Of a DNA stretch of 64,000 bases, positions 1 through 7,105 are shown piece by piece. The first letter of the stretch is position 1. The number at the start of each line of letters is the position of its first letter. The DNA lies in the NCBI RefSeq assembly GCF_014678725.1, contig NZ_CP061497.1, positions 558,001-622,000 on the forward strand, in the 5' to 3' direction. The notes beneath the pieces were generated by a model. That model worked only from the letters and a program-made list of their open reading frames with translations, was not told the origin of the DNA and did no database searches. The DNA is from Thermomonas sp. XSG (lineage in GTDB: Bacteria; Pseudomonadota; Gammaproteobacteria; Xanthomonadales; Xanthomonadaceae). The position numbers and the translations under genes are program-made.

Positions 1-1
1 C

Positions 2-139
2 GCCCACCTGACCGTGCACGGCTGCCTGCACCTGCTGGGGTGGGACCACGAGGACGCGCAGGAGGCCGAGGCGATGGAACAGCTGGAGCGCGAGATCCTG
101 GCCGGGCTGGGCCTGCCCGACCCCTACCTCGACGCCTGA
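2..139 (+). CDS. ybeY: YbeY endoribonuclease, C-terminal part
   Basis: Only the last 45 residues are in the window, because the gene begins upstream of base 1. YbeY is a single-strand RNA endonuclease involved in 16S rRNA 3' maturation and 70S quality control. The family signature is intact here: [11 protein letters not shown], with the three zinc-ligand histidines in H-x3-H-x5-H spacing, followed by an acidic tail ending DPYLDA. The next gene is corC (ybeX), 74 bases downstream, as in the usual ybeZ-ybeY-ybeX order. Confidence 0.93.
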   Translation, partial: AHLTVHGCLHLLGWDHEDAQEAEAMEQLEREILAGLGLPDPYLDA

Positions 140-213
140 CCCCGCCGTTCCTGCCGTCTCCACGCGGATTCGCTAGACTCCCCACCGTTGCAACCACGAG
201 GCCCCCACGCCCC

Positions 214-1092
214 ATGTCCGAGGACGACAGTCGGCTCCCGGCCGACTCTGAAGAAAGACCCGCCGAGAAACCCCACCGATCCTGGCTGGAGCGCATCAGT
301 GCCGCCCTTTCCGGCGAACCGACCAGCCGCGAGGACCTGGTCGAGCTGCTGCGGGACGTACAGGCCGACGGCCTGATCGGTCCCGACACCCTGCGGATGA
401 TGGAAGGCGCGGTGAACATCGCCGACATGACCGTGGGCGACGTGATGGTGTCGCGCTCGCAGATGGTCGCGCTGCCCGCGGACGGCAAGTTCCTCGACCT
501 GATGAAGCAGGTGGTGGAATCCGGCCACTCGCGCTTCCCAGTGCACGGCGAGGACAAGGACGAGATCCTGGGCATTCTGCTGGCCAAGGACCTGCTGCGC
601 GGGGTGGTCGCCGACAACGGCCCGGCGACCATCCACGAGCTGCTGCGCCCCGCGGTGCTGATCCCGGAATCGAAGAACCTCAACGTGCTGCTGCGCGAAT
701 TCCGCCAGTCGCGCAACCACATGGCCATCGTGATCGACGAATACGGCGGCGTGGCCGGGCTGGTGACCATCGAAGACGTGCTGGAAGAGATCGTCGGCGA
801 CATCGACGACGAGCACGACGATGCCGCCGACGAGGGCGTGCTGATCGCGGCGCAGGCCGACGGCCAGTTCGTGGTTGATGCACTGACCCCGATCTCCGAC
901 TTCAACGAGCGTTTCAGCGCGGATTTCGCCGACGACGAGTACGACACCATCGGCGGCCTGCTCACCGCGGCCATCGGCCACCTGCCGGAGGCAGGCGAGG
1001 AGCTGACCCTGGGCCGCTTCACCTTCCGCGTCGCCCGCGCCGATGCGCGCCGCCTGATCGCGCTGCATGTGGGCGTGCATGCGGAAGCCTGA
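214..1092 (+). CDS. corC: CorC/YbeX-type CBS-domain protein
   Basis: A 292-residue soluble protein, the same length as E. coli CorC. It has an acidic N-terminus (EDLVELL around residue 48), two CBS domains (roughly residues 70-190, containing SRFPVHGEDKDEILGILLAKDLL and VIDEYGGVAGLVTIEDVLEEIVGDI), then a C-terminal CorC_HlyC domain that starts near FVVDALTPISDFNERF. It has no membrane segments, unlike the paralogue at 15011. In E. coli the family is linked to Mg2+/Co2+ efflux with CorA and to ribosome function through YbeY. The ATG at 214 is chosen because it gives the family length; the longer frame from 40 runs inside ybeY. corA lies two genes downstream, in keeping with a divalent cation role. 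Confidence 0.93.
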   Translation: MSEDDSRLPADSEERPAEKPHRSWLERISAALSGEPTSREDLVELLRDVQADGLIGPDTLRMMEGAVNIADMTVGDVMVSRSQMVALPADGKFLDLMKQVVESGHSRFPVHGEDKDEILGILLAKDLLRGVVADNGPATIHELLRPAVLIPESKNLNVLLREFRQSRNHMAIVIDEYGGVAGLVTIEDVLEEIVGDIDDEHDDAADEGVLIAAQADGQFVVDALTPISDFNERFSADFADDEYDTIGGLLTAAIGHLPEAGEELTLGRFTFRVARADARRLIALHVGVHAEA

Positions 1093-1132
1093 GGCCGGCG
1101 CTTCCAACCCGGCGGGAATGGCGGAGCGGAGC

Positions 1133-2329
1133 ATGCGCCTGGCCGCGTTGTGCATGCTCTTCCTGCTGCTGCATGCAGCCGGGATTGCACGGGCACAACC
1201 CGCCCAGATGGCGCAGTCCCCTGCCCCGCGCATCGGCGTGGTGACGATGGGCCCGGGCGACATCTTCTGGGAGCGCTTCGGCCACGACGCCATCGTGGTC
1301 GACGACCCTGCGCGGCCCGGGCCGGTCAGCTACAACTTCGGCTTCTTCGACCTGGAAGAGGACGGCTTCGCCCAGCGCTTCGCCAAGGGCGAGATGCGCT
1401 ACCTGCTGGTGGCGCTGCCGCTGGAAGAAGACCTGGCCTACTACCGCGAGGTCGGACGCGGCGCGACCTTGCAATGGCTGGACCTGGACCCCGCGCAGGC
1501 GCGCCGGCTGGCCGCCGACCTGGCCGAGAACGCCAAGCCCGAGAACGCGCGCTACCGCTACGACTACTACACCGACAACTGTGCCACGCGGGTGCGTGAC
1601 GCACTCGACCGCGCACTGGACGGGCGCCTGCGCAGGCAGCTGGAAGGCCGATCCAGCGGCGACACCTATCGCAGCGAATCACTCCGCCTGGCCGCGCCCG
1701 CGCCATGGATGTGGCTGGGTTTCGACATCGGGATCGGGCCGTTCGGCGACCGCGCGCTGACCCGCTGGGAGCAGGGCTTTCTGCCGCGCCGGCTGGCCGA
1801 CGACCTGCGCAAGGTGACCCGCGCCGACGGCCGCCCGCTGGTGGCGGCGGAGGTCGAGCTGCTGCCGCAGCGGCAGGCCGCCGAACCGGTGGAGCAGGCG
1901 CAACCCCTGTGGCCCTGGTTGCTGGCGGGCACCACCCTTGCACTGCTCGCGCTGGCGCTGGGCAGGCGCTACCCGCGCACACTGGCCGGACTGGCCGGCG
2001 GCTTCTGGTTGCTGTGCGGGTTGCTTGGCACGGTGCTGGCGATGGGCTGGGCGCTCACCGAACACCGCGCCCTGTGGGCCAACCGCAACCTGCTGCTGAT
2101 GGACCCGCTGTGCCTGCTGCTGCTGCCCGGCGCCTGGGCGCTGCTGCGCGGGCGCACGCCTTCGCCGCGCTTCCGCGCGCTGCTGCTGGCGGTGGCGGTG
2201 CTGGCGGCACTGGCCTGCCTGCCGCTGTGGCTGCAGGCGGTGCCACAGCGCAACGGCCACTGGATCGCCCTGCTGCTGCCGCTGCACCTGGCGTTCGCGC
2301 GGCTGTGGTCGCGTCCCGTCCGCGCTTGA
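1133..2329 (+). CDS. Lnb-like (DUF4105) membrane protein
   Basis: About 398 residues. A signal peptide or first membrane anchor (MRLAALCMLFLLLHAAGIARA) precedes a periplasmic domain of the Lnb_N/DUF4105 type, with family signatures GPGDIFWERFGHDAIVV and YYTDNCATRVRDALD (conserved His and Cys). From about residue 275 there are five hydrophobic helices; the third is preceded by ALWANRNLLLMDPL, typical of the Lnb C-terminal membrane domain. In Firmicutes, Lnb makes lyso-form lipoproteins by moving an acyl chain from the glycerol to the N-terminal cysteine; the role in Gram-negatives is not established. Start 1133 is chosen for the signal peptide and a GGAG six bases upstream; ATG 1118 is an alternative. 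It lies between corC and corA, where lnt follows ybeX in E. coli. Confidence 0.75.
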   Translation: MRLAALCMLFLLLHAAGIARAQPAQMAQSPAPRIGVVTMGPGDIFWERFGHDAIVVDDPARPGPVSYNFGFFDLEEDGFAQRFAKGEMRYLLVALPLEEDLAYYREVGRGATLQWLDLDPAQARRLAADLAENAKPENARYRYDYYTDNCATRVRDALDRALDGRLRRQLEGRSSGDTYRSESLRLAAPAPWMWLGFDIGIGPFGDRALTRWEQGFLPRRLADDLRKVTRADGRPLVAAEVELLPQRQAAEPVEQAQPLWPWLLAGTTLALLALALGRRYPRTLAGLAGGFWLLCGLLGTVLAMGWALTEHRALWANRNLLLMDPLCLLLLPGAWALLRGRTPSPRFRALLLAVAVLAALACLPLWLQAVPQRNGHWIALLLPLHLAFARLWSRPVRA

Positions 2330-2360
2330 TGGCCCGGATCCGCGCAGGCAGGATGCGGCG

Positions 2361-3356
2361 ATGAGCAGCCTGCCCGCACAACCCGCCTGCGTGGTCAACT
2401 GCGCTGCCTACGACCGCAGCGGGCAGCGCCGGGACATCACCCTCGAGCAGATCAGCGACGTGCTCGCCGTCGACGATGGCAGCTTCGTCTGGGTGGGCCT
2501 GTATGAGCCGGAAGAGTCCCTGCTGGACAGGCTGCAGGAGGAATTCGGGCTGCACGACCTGGCGGTGGAGGACGCCCACCATGCGCACCAGCGGCCCAAG
2601 CTGGAGCCCTATGGCAGCACCCTGTTCATCGCCGCGCATACCGCGCAGCGGATCGATGGCCATGTGCGCTTCGGCGAGACCCACGTCTTCATCGGCCCGC
2701 GCTTCCTGATGACGGTGCGGCACGGCGCCTCCCTCAGCTTTGCGCCGGTGCGGCAGCGGCTCGAGCGCGAGCCGGAGGTGTTGGCGCACGGCCCCAGCAT
2801 CGCCCTGCACGCGGTGCTCGACTTCATCGTCGACAACTACCAGCCGATCGTCTCCGATTTCGAGGCCGAGCTGGACGCGCTGGAACAGGATGTGTTCGCC
2901 GAAAGCTACAAGCGCGGCACCATCAAGCGCCTGTATGCGCTGCGCAAGGAACTGACCCAGATGCGGCTGTCGGTGGCGCCGATGCAGGACATCCTGTCCC
3001 AGCTGATCCGCACGCCGGTGTTCGCCATCCCCGACGACGTGAAACCCTATTTCCGCGACGTGCTGGACCACGCCGCGCGCGTCGGCGACAGCATCGACAC
3101 CCTGCGCGAGATGGTGGCGGCGGCAATGAACGTGAACCTCTCGCTGGTCACCGTGGCGCAGGGCGAGATCGTCAAGAAGCTGGCCGGCTGGGCCGGCCTG
3201 CTGGCCGCGCCGACGCTCATCGCCAGCTGGTACGGAATGAATTTCCAGCACATGCCGGAGCTGCAGGGCCGCTACGCCTATCCCGTGCTGATCGGCGTGG
3301 TGGCACTGTTCTGCGTGCTGCTGTACCGCTACCTGCGGCGAATCGGCTGGCTCTAG
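2361..3356 (+). CDS. corA: CorA Mg2+/Co2+ channel
   Basis: 331 residues. A long soluble N-terminal domain is followed by the stalk helix and two C-terminal membrane helices. The selectivity motif YGMN is present (SWYGMNFQHMPELQGRYAYP) between TM1 (AGLLAAPTLIASW) and TM2 (YPVLIGVVALFCVLLYRYL), and the tail ends RRIGWL with basic residues. CorA forms a pentameric inner-membrane channel for Mg2+, Co2+ and Ni2+ influx. It begins 31 bases after the Lnb-like gene on the same strand, so corC, the Lnb-like gene and corA are probably one transcript. The stop codon overlaps the stop of the convergent small Arg-rich gene. Confidence 0.96.
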   Translation: MSSLPAQPACVVNCAAYDRSGQRRDITLEQISDVLAVDDGSFVWVGLYEPEESLLDRLQEEFGLHDLAVEDAHHAHQRPKLEPYGSTLFIAAHTAQRIDGHVRFGETHVFIGPRFLMTVRHGASLSFAPVRQRLEREPEVLAHGPSIALHAVLDFIVDNYQPIVSDFEAELDALEQDVFAESYKRGTIKRLYALRKELTQMRLSVAPMQDILSQLIRTPVFAIPDDVKPYFRDVLDHAARVGDSIDTLREMVAAAMNVNLSLVTVAQGEIVKKLAGWAGLLAAPTLIASWYGMNFQHMPELQGRYAYPVLIGVVALFCVLLYRYLRRIGWL

Positions 3357-3532
3357 CGCGAGTGGGCCGCGTCCCAGCTCTGGCGACGGCGGTCGTTGCC
3401 GCTGCGCCGCTCCCCCCGGTCCAGTTCGAACCGGATCATCTCCCGACGCTCACTGTTGACGCGGCGCTCGCCGCGTCGGCGCTCCGGGCCGGTGTAGCCA
3501 ACGCGATACTGCGGTTCCCTGGAATGAAACAT
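3353..3532 (-). CDS. 59-residue Arg-rich RRxGxxRR-repeat protein
   Basis: A small unrecognised protein with two copies of an Arg-rich motif: GPERRRGERRVNSERRE near residues 15-31 and GERRSGNDRRR near residues 40-50, separated by a short hydrophobic/acidic stretch (MIRFELD). It has no signal peptide or membrane segment. The start is supported by a strong purine-rich ribosome binding site (GGGAGAGAGG) just upstream. It follows the DUF819 gene by 50 bases on the same strand and ends on the corA stop codon. The basic, repetitive make-up suggests nucleic acid or acidic-partner binding, but nothing in the sequence proves a function. Confidence 0.6.
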   Translation of the reverse strand: MFHSREPQYRVGYTGPERRRGERRVNSERREMIRFELDRGERRSGNDRRRQSWDAAHSR

Positions 3533-3582
3533 CGGCCTCTCTCCCGGGCGGCACGTCCGCCCCATAGTGGCCAACGGGGATT

Positions 3583-4836
3583 TCAGCCAGCACCGGCCAG
3601 CGCGCGCAGCATCAGTCCGGTGAAATAGGCCAGCACGGTGCCGGTGGCGTATCCCAGGGTGCCCAGCAGCGCGCCCACCGGCGCCAGCGAGCGATGGAAG
3701 GCCGAGGCCACCACCGGCGCGCTGGCCGGGCCGCCGATATGGCTCTGCGAGCCGATCGCGAAGTAGAAGAACGGCACGTTCAGCAGGCGTCCGACCAGCC
3801 ACAGCAGGACCACGTGGATGGCCAGCCAGACCACGCCGAGCAGGAACAACAGCGGCTTGTCGAACAAGGCGCCGATTTCCATCTGCATACCGATGGCCGC
3901 GATCAGGAAATACAGCAACAGGGTTCCGATGGTGGAAGCGCCAGCGCCTTCCAGCGCGCGTGCGCGGGTGAAACTGAGACCCAGGCCGGCCATGGTGCAC
4001 AGTCCGATCACCCATACGAACGGCTGGTCCAGACTGACCGTGTGCGCCCAGCCGACGTTGGCGCCGAACCACGTGGACAGCGGTTCGGCCAGCGCGTGCG
4101 CCAGCCCGACCGCGCCAAAGGCGATGCCCACGATCACCATCATGTCGCCCAGCGTCGGAATGCGTTCGTGCTGGGCGCGATAGGCTTCAACCCGCTGTTT
4201 CAGGTCGTCAAGCGCAGTGGTGTCGGCGCCACTGCGGGCGTCGATGCGCGCGGCGCGCTGCGCCATGAACAGCAGCAGGGCCATCCATGCGTAGCCCACG
4301 CCCACGTCCACCACCGCGAACTGGCCGAAGGTGGTTGCATCGACGTCGAAGATCTCCTTCATCGCCATCATGTTGGCGCCGCCGCCGATCCAGCTGCCGG
4401 CCAGCGCCGCCATCCCGGCCCAGGTGTCGCCGGCCATGGTTTCCGGCGCGATCGCGCGCATCGCAAGGAACGACAGCACCGCACCCAGCATGATGCTGGC
4501 CGAGGTCGCCGCGTACATCGCCAGCAGCTTCGGCCCAAGCCGCAGGATCGCCTTAAGGTCCACCGACAGGGTCAGCAGCACCAGCGCAGCCGGCAGCAGC
4601 ACGCGACTGGCCACCGGGTTGTAGAGCTTGCTGTGGGCGCCATCGATCAGGCCGATCGAGTTGTAAATGCCCGGCAACAGGTAGCACAGCAGCAGCGGCG
4701 GCACGATGTTGTAGAAGCGTTGCCACCCACCCGGCCTGGACGCGGTCCAGAACACCAGTCCCAGCGTGCCGGCGATCAGGCCGAAGATGACGATGTCGTT
4801 GTCGATCAGTGGGGCGGGGAGTGCCGCTGCCGTCAT
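3583..4836 (-). CDS. DUF819-family membrane protein
   Basis: 417 residues with about ten or more hydrophobic helices. Family features include the N-terminal helix IVIFGLIAGTLGLVFWTAS, the FYNIVPPLLLCYLLPGIYNS segment, and two glycine-rich re-entrant-like stretches (AALAGSWIGGGANMMAMKE and GSQSHIGGPASAPVVASAFHRSLAPVG). DUF819 proteins are uncharacterised inner-membrane permeases related to secondary transporters. Start 4836 is preferred over a start 57 bases upstream because AGAGGAAA lies just before it. A long hydrophilic loop (about residues 215-245, ARIDARSGADTTALDDLKQRVEAYRAQHERIP) splits the protein in two. The S9 peptidase gene is upstream on the same strand, so an amino acid or peptide substrate is possible but unproven. 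Confidence 0.8.
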   Translation of the reverse strand: MTAAALPAPLIDNDIVIFGLIAGTLGLVFWTASRPGGWQRFYNIVPPLLLCYLLPGIYNSIGLIDGAHSKLYNPVASRVLLPAALVLLTLSVDLKAILRLGPKLLAMYAATSASIMLGAVLSFLAMRAIAPETMAGDTWAGMAALAGSWIGGGANMMAMKEIFDVDATTFGQFAVVDVGVGYAWMALLLFMAQRAARIDARSGADTTALDDLKQRVEAYRAQHERIPTLGDMMVIVGIAFGAVGLAHALAEPLSTWFGANVGWAHTVSLDQPFVWVIGLCTMAGLGLSFTRARALEGAGASTIGTLLLYFLIAAIGMQMEIGALFDKPLLFLLGVVWLAIHVVLLWLVGRLLNVPFFYFAIGSQSHIGGPASAPVVASAFHRSLAPVGALLGTLGYATGTVLAYFTGLMLRALAGAG

Positions 4837-4917
4837 GCCTTGGATTTCCTCTGGGGGTTGCCTGCCGCCCCTGCGTTCTGCCGGTGCCGCCATGCCTGCC
4901 GTGGCGCGGATGTGGAT

Positions 4918-4950
4918 GGCCCGGGCACGCCGCTGCGGCGAACCCGGGCC
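4918..4950 (-). terminator. Strong hairpin after S9 peptidase gene
   Basis: A perfect 8-bp outer stem (GGCCCGGG with CCCGGGCC) encloses a second CGCC/GGCG stem. It lies just beyond the S9 peptidase stop codon on the minus strand and before the DUF819 gene. No U-tract follows, so termination is uncertain; it may only stabilise the 3' end. Confidence 0.45.
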
Positions 4951-4966
4951 CTGTCCTGCTGCTGGT

Positions 4967-7045
4967 CTACTGGCCGATGTGCTTCTTCAGCCAGGCGTTG
5001 ACGGTGTCGTGCCACTGCACGCTGTTCTGCGGCTTCAGCACCCAGTGGTTCTCGTCCGGGAAGTACAGGAACTGCGACTCCACGCCCTTGCGCTGGTTGG
5101 CGGTGAACAGGGCGATGCCCTGCTCCACCGGGATGCGGAAGTCCTGCTGTCCGTGGATCACCAGCATCGGCACCTTGAAGTTGGCGACATGGTTGGCGGG
5201 GTTGAACTTCTGGTAGCCAGCCGGGTTGTCATACGGCGTGCCGCCGTTCTCCCACTCGCTGAACCAGAGTTCCTCTGTGGCATAGCCCATGGCGTTGTTC
5301 TCGAACACGCCGTCGTGGCTGACCAGGCACTTCCACGGCGAGTGACCGGCTTCATCAAACCAATTCCCCGCGATCCAGTTGACCATGAAACCGCCGTAGC
5401 TGGCGCCGAGCGCACAGGCCTTGCCGCCGTCTAGGAAGGCGTACTTCTGCTGCGCCGCGGCCCAGCCCTTCTGCAGGTCCTCCAGCGGGCGGTCGCCCCA
5501 GTGGCCGCTGATCGCGTCGGTGAACTTCTGGCCATAACCGGTGCTGCCATGGAAGTCGATCATCACCACCGCATAGCCTTGGCCCGCGTAGGTCTGCGGG
5601 TTCCAGCGGTAACTCCAGCCGTTGCCGAAGCTGCCCTGCGGGCCGCCGTGGATCAGGAAGGCGACCGGGTACTTCTTCCCGGGTTCAAAGTTCCACGGCT
5701 TGACCACGTAGCCATGCACGGTCTCGCCGTTCCAGCCGATGAAGTTGAACTGCTCAAAGTCGCCCCAGGCCACGTCCGGCAGCATCTGCCCGGCGGTGGG
5801 GGTGATTGCACGGATCGGCGCCTTGCCGTCGGCACTGGTGGTGGCGATGACGTCACCGCTCTTCAGGCTGTTGCGCGAGAACGCCAACGTGGGTCCGGTC
5901 AGGTCGAAGGCCGAAACGCTGCCGTCCTTCACCACGCCCTCTACCTCTCCATTGGCCAGCGAGACGCGGAACAGCGGATGCTGGCCCAGCTCCTGCGCGG
6001 TGGTGTAGATCCATTTGCCGTCGGCGGACAGGGTGATGCCGTCTGCGGAGGCATCCCAGCGCGGCGCGATCTCCTTCGCCTTACCGGTGGCGATGTCCAT
6101 CGCCATCAGCGCGAAGCGGTCGGCCTCGAAGCCCGGGCGCGCCATCGCGCGGTAGTACAGGGTCTTGCCGTCGGCAGAAAACACCGGGCCGGCGTCCCAG
6201 GCCTTGTTGGCAGCGGTCAGGTTGCGTGCGCCGCTGCCGTCGGCATTGACCAGCCAGAGGTCGAAATTGGTGCTCCACGGCTCCTCGCGGTTCGACTGAC
6301 GCACGCTCATCGCCACCGACTTGCCGTCGGGCGACCACGCGAAATCGGACAGGTCGCCGAACGGCTTGGACGGGATGTCGCCGTGGACGTCGCCGCTCAG
6401 CAGCGTCGCCGAGGTCAGCATGCCCTCGCCCAGCGTCGCCGCGAACACGCGGTTCAGGCGGCCGTCGTTCCACGCGTCCCAGTGGCGGATGAACATGCGG
6501 TCGAACAGCAGGCCGGTGCTCTTGCGCGCCGCCTCGTCGTCGAGCTTCTTCTTCGTGCACGCCAGGTCGGCCTTGCAGTCCGGGAACACCGCGAACGCCA
6601 GCGCCACCCGGGTTCCGTCGGGCGACAGCTTGTAGCCATCGACGTCAATGGCGAAATCGGTCAGCCGTTTGGCCTCGCCGCCGTTGGCCGGCATTGCATA
6701 GAGCTGCATCGAACCCGACTTCGCGCTCATGAAATACAGCGTCTTGCCGTCCGCCGAGAACGCCGGCGAGTTCACGCTCCAGCCTTCCGGCGACACCTGC
6801 TTGGGCGGCGCGTTGTCGCGCGTCACCAGGTTGCGCATCCACAGCGTGGTCGCCGACTTGTTGGTCTCCTTGTCGACCACGCGCTTGGCGAACACCAGCA
6901 CGCGGCCGTCCGGCGACAGCGTGGGCGAGGAATGGCGGTCCATGTAGGCCATGTCGCGCACTTCGAAGCCGCGCTGAGCGGCGTTCGCAGCGGTGGGCAG
7001 CGACAGGGCAAGGGCGAGCGGAAGGAGGGCGTGGCGGAGCTTCAT
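4967..7045 (-). CDS. Exported S9-family prolyl oligopeptidase-like peptidase
   Basis: 692 residues with a signal peptide (cleavage likely after AANA, residue 22). A beta-propeller region (residues 35-420) carries repeated LSPDG/SADGK blades such as PTLSPDGRVLVF, AFSADGKTLYFMSAK and FAWSPDGKSVAMSV. The alpha/beta-hydrolase domain (about 435-692) contains the catalytic triad: Ser549 in GASYGGF, Asp635 in GQQDFRIP and His667 in PDENHWV. Members of this subgroup are periplasmic dipeptidyl- or acylaminoacyl-peptidases that trim peptides. It lies 60 bases after the OPT oligopeptide transporter gene on the same strand, with an M13 peptidase just beyond, in line with peptide scavenging. Confidence 0.93.
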   Translation of the reverse strand: MKLRHALLPLALALSLPTAANAAQRGFEVRDMAYMDRHSSPTLSPDGRVLVFAKRVVDKETNKSATTLWMRNLVTRDNAPPKQVSPEGWSVNSPAFSADGKTLYFMSAKSGSMQLYAMPANGGEAKRLTDFAIDVDGYKLSPDGTRVALAFAVFPDCKADLACTKKKLDDEAARKSTGLLFDRMFIRHWDAWNDGRLNRVFAATLGEGMLTSATLLSGDVHGDIPSKPFGDLSDFAWSPDGKSVAMSVRQSNREEPWSTNFDLWLVNADGSGARNLTAANKAWDAGPVFSADGKTLYYRAMARPGFEADRFALMAMDIATGKAKEIAPRWDASADGITLSADGKWIYTTAQELGQHPLFRVSLANGEVEGVVKDGSVSAFDLTGPTLAFSRNSLKSGDVIATTSADGKAPIRAITPTAGQMLPDVAWGDFEQFNFIGWNGETVHGYVVKPWNFEPGKKYPVAFLIHGGPQGSFGNGWSYRWNPQTYAGQGYAVVMIDFHGSTGYGQKFTDAISGHWGDRPLEDLQKGWAAAQQKYAFLDGGKACALGASYGGFMVNWIAGNWFDEAGHSPWKCLVSHDGVFENNAMGYATEELWFSEWENGGTPYDNPAGYQKFNPANHVANFKVPMLVIHGQQDFRIPVEQGIALFTANQRKGVESQFLYFPDENHWVLKPQNSVQWHDTVNAWLKKHIGQ

Positions 7046-7065
7046 GGCGATGGTCCCGTGGAGCG

Positions 7066-7098
7066 GAAAATGAGGACGCCCGCGCAGGCGCGGGCGTC
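7066..7098 (-). terminator. Rho-independent-like terminator after OPT gene
   Basis: A perfect 11-bp stem (GACGCCCGCGC with its complement) and tiny loop lie directly after the OPT stop codon in minus-strand direction, followed by CTCATTTTCC. The T-run is moderate, so some read-through into the S9 peptidase gene is likely. Confidence 0.55.
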
Positions 7099-7105
7099 GG
7101 ATGGA

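Noticed and set aside
3694..5001. A 435-residue plus-strand frame over the DUF819 gene
   Set aside because: It is antisense to a membrane protein with a good start and family match. The translation is low-complexity His/Arg/Gln-rich.
7075..7098. The hairpin in front of the S9 peptidase gene as a riboswitch
   Set aside because: It is a simple 11-bp stem just after the OPT stop codon and has no conserved aptamer motif. It fits a terminator.
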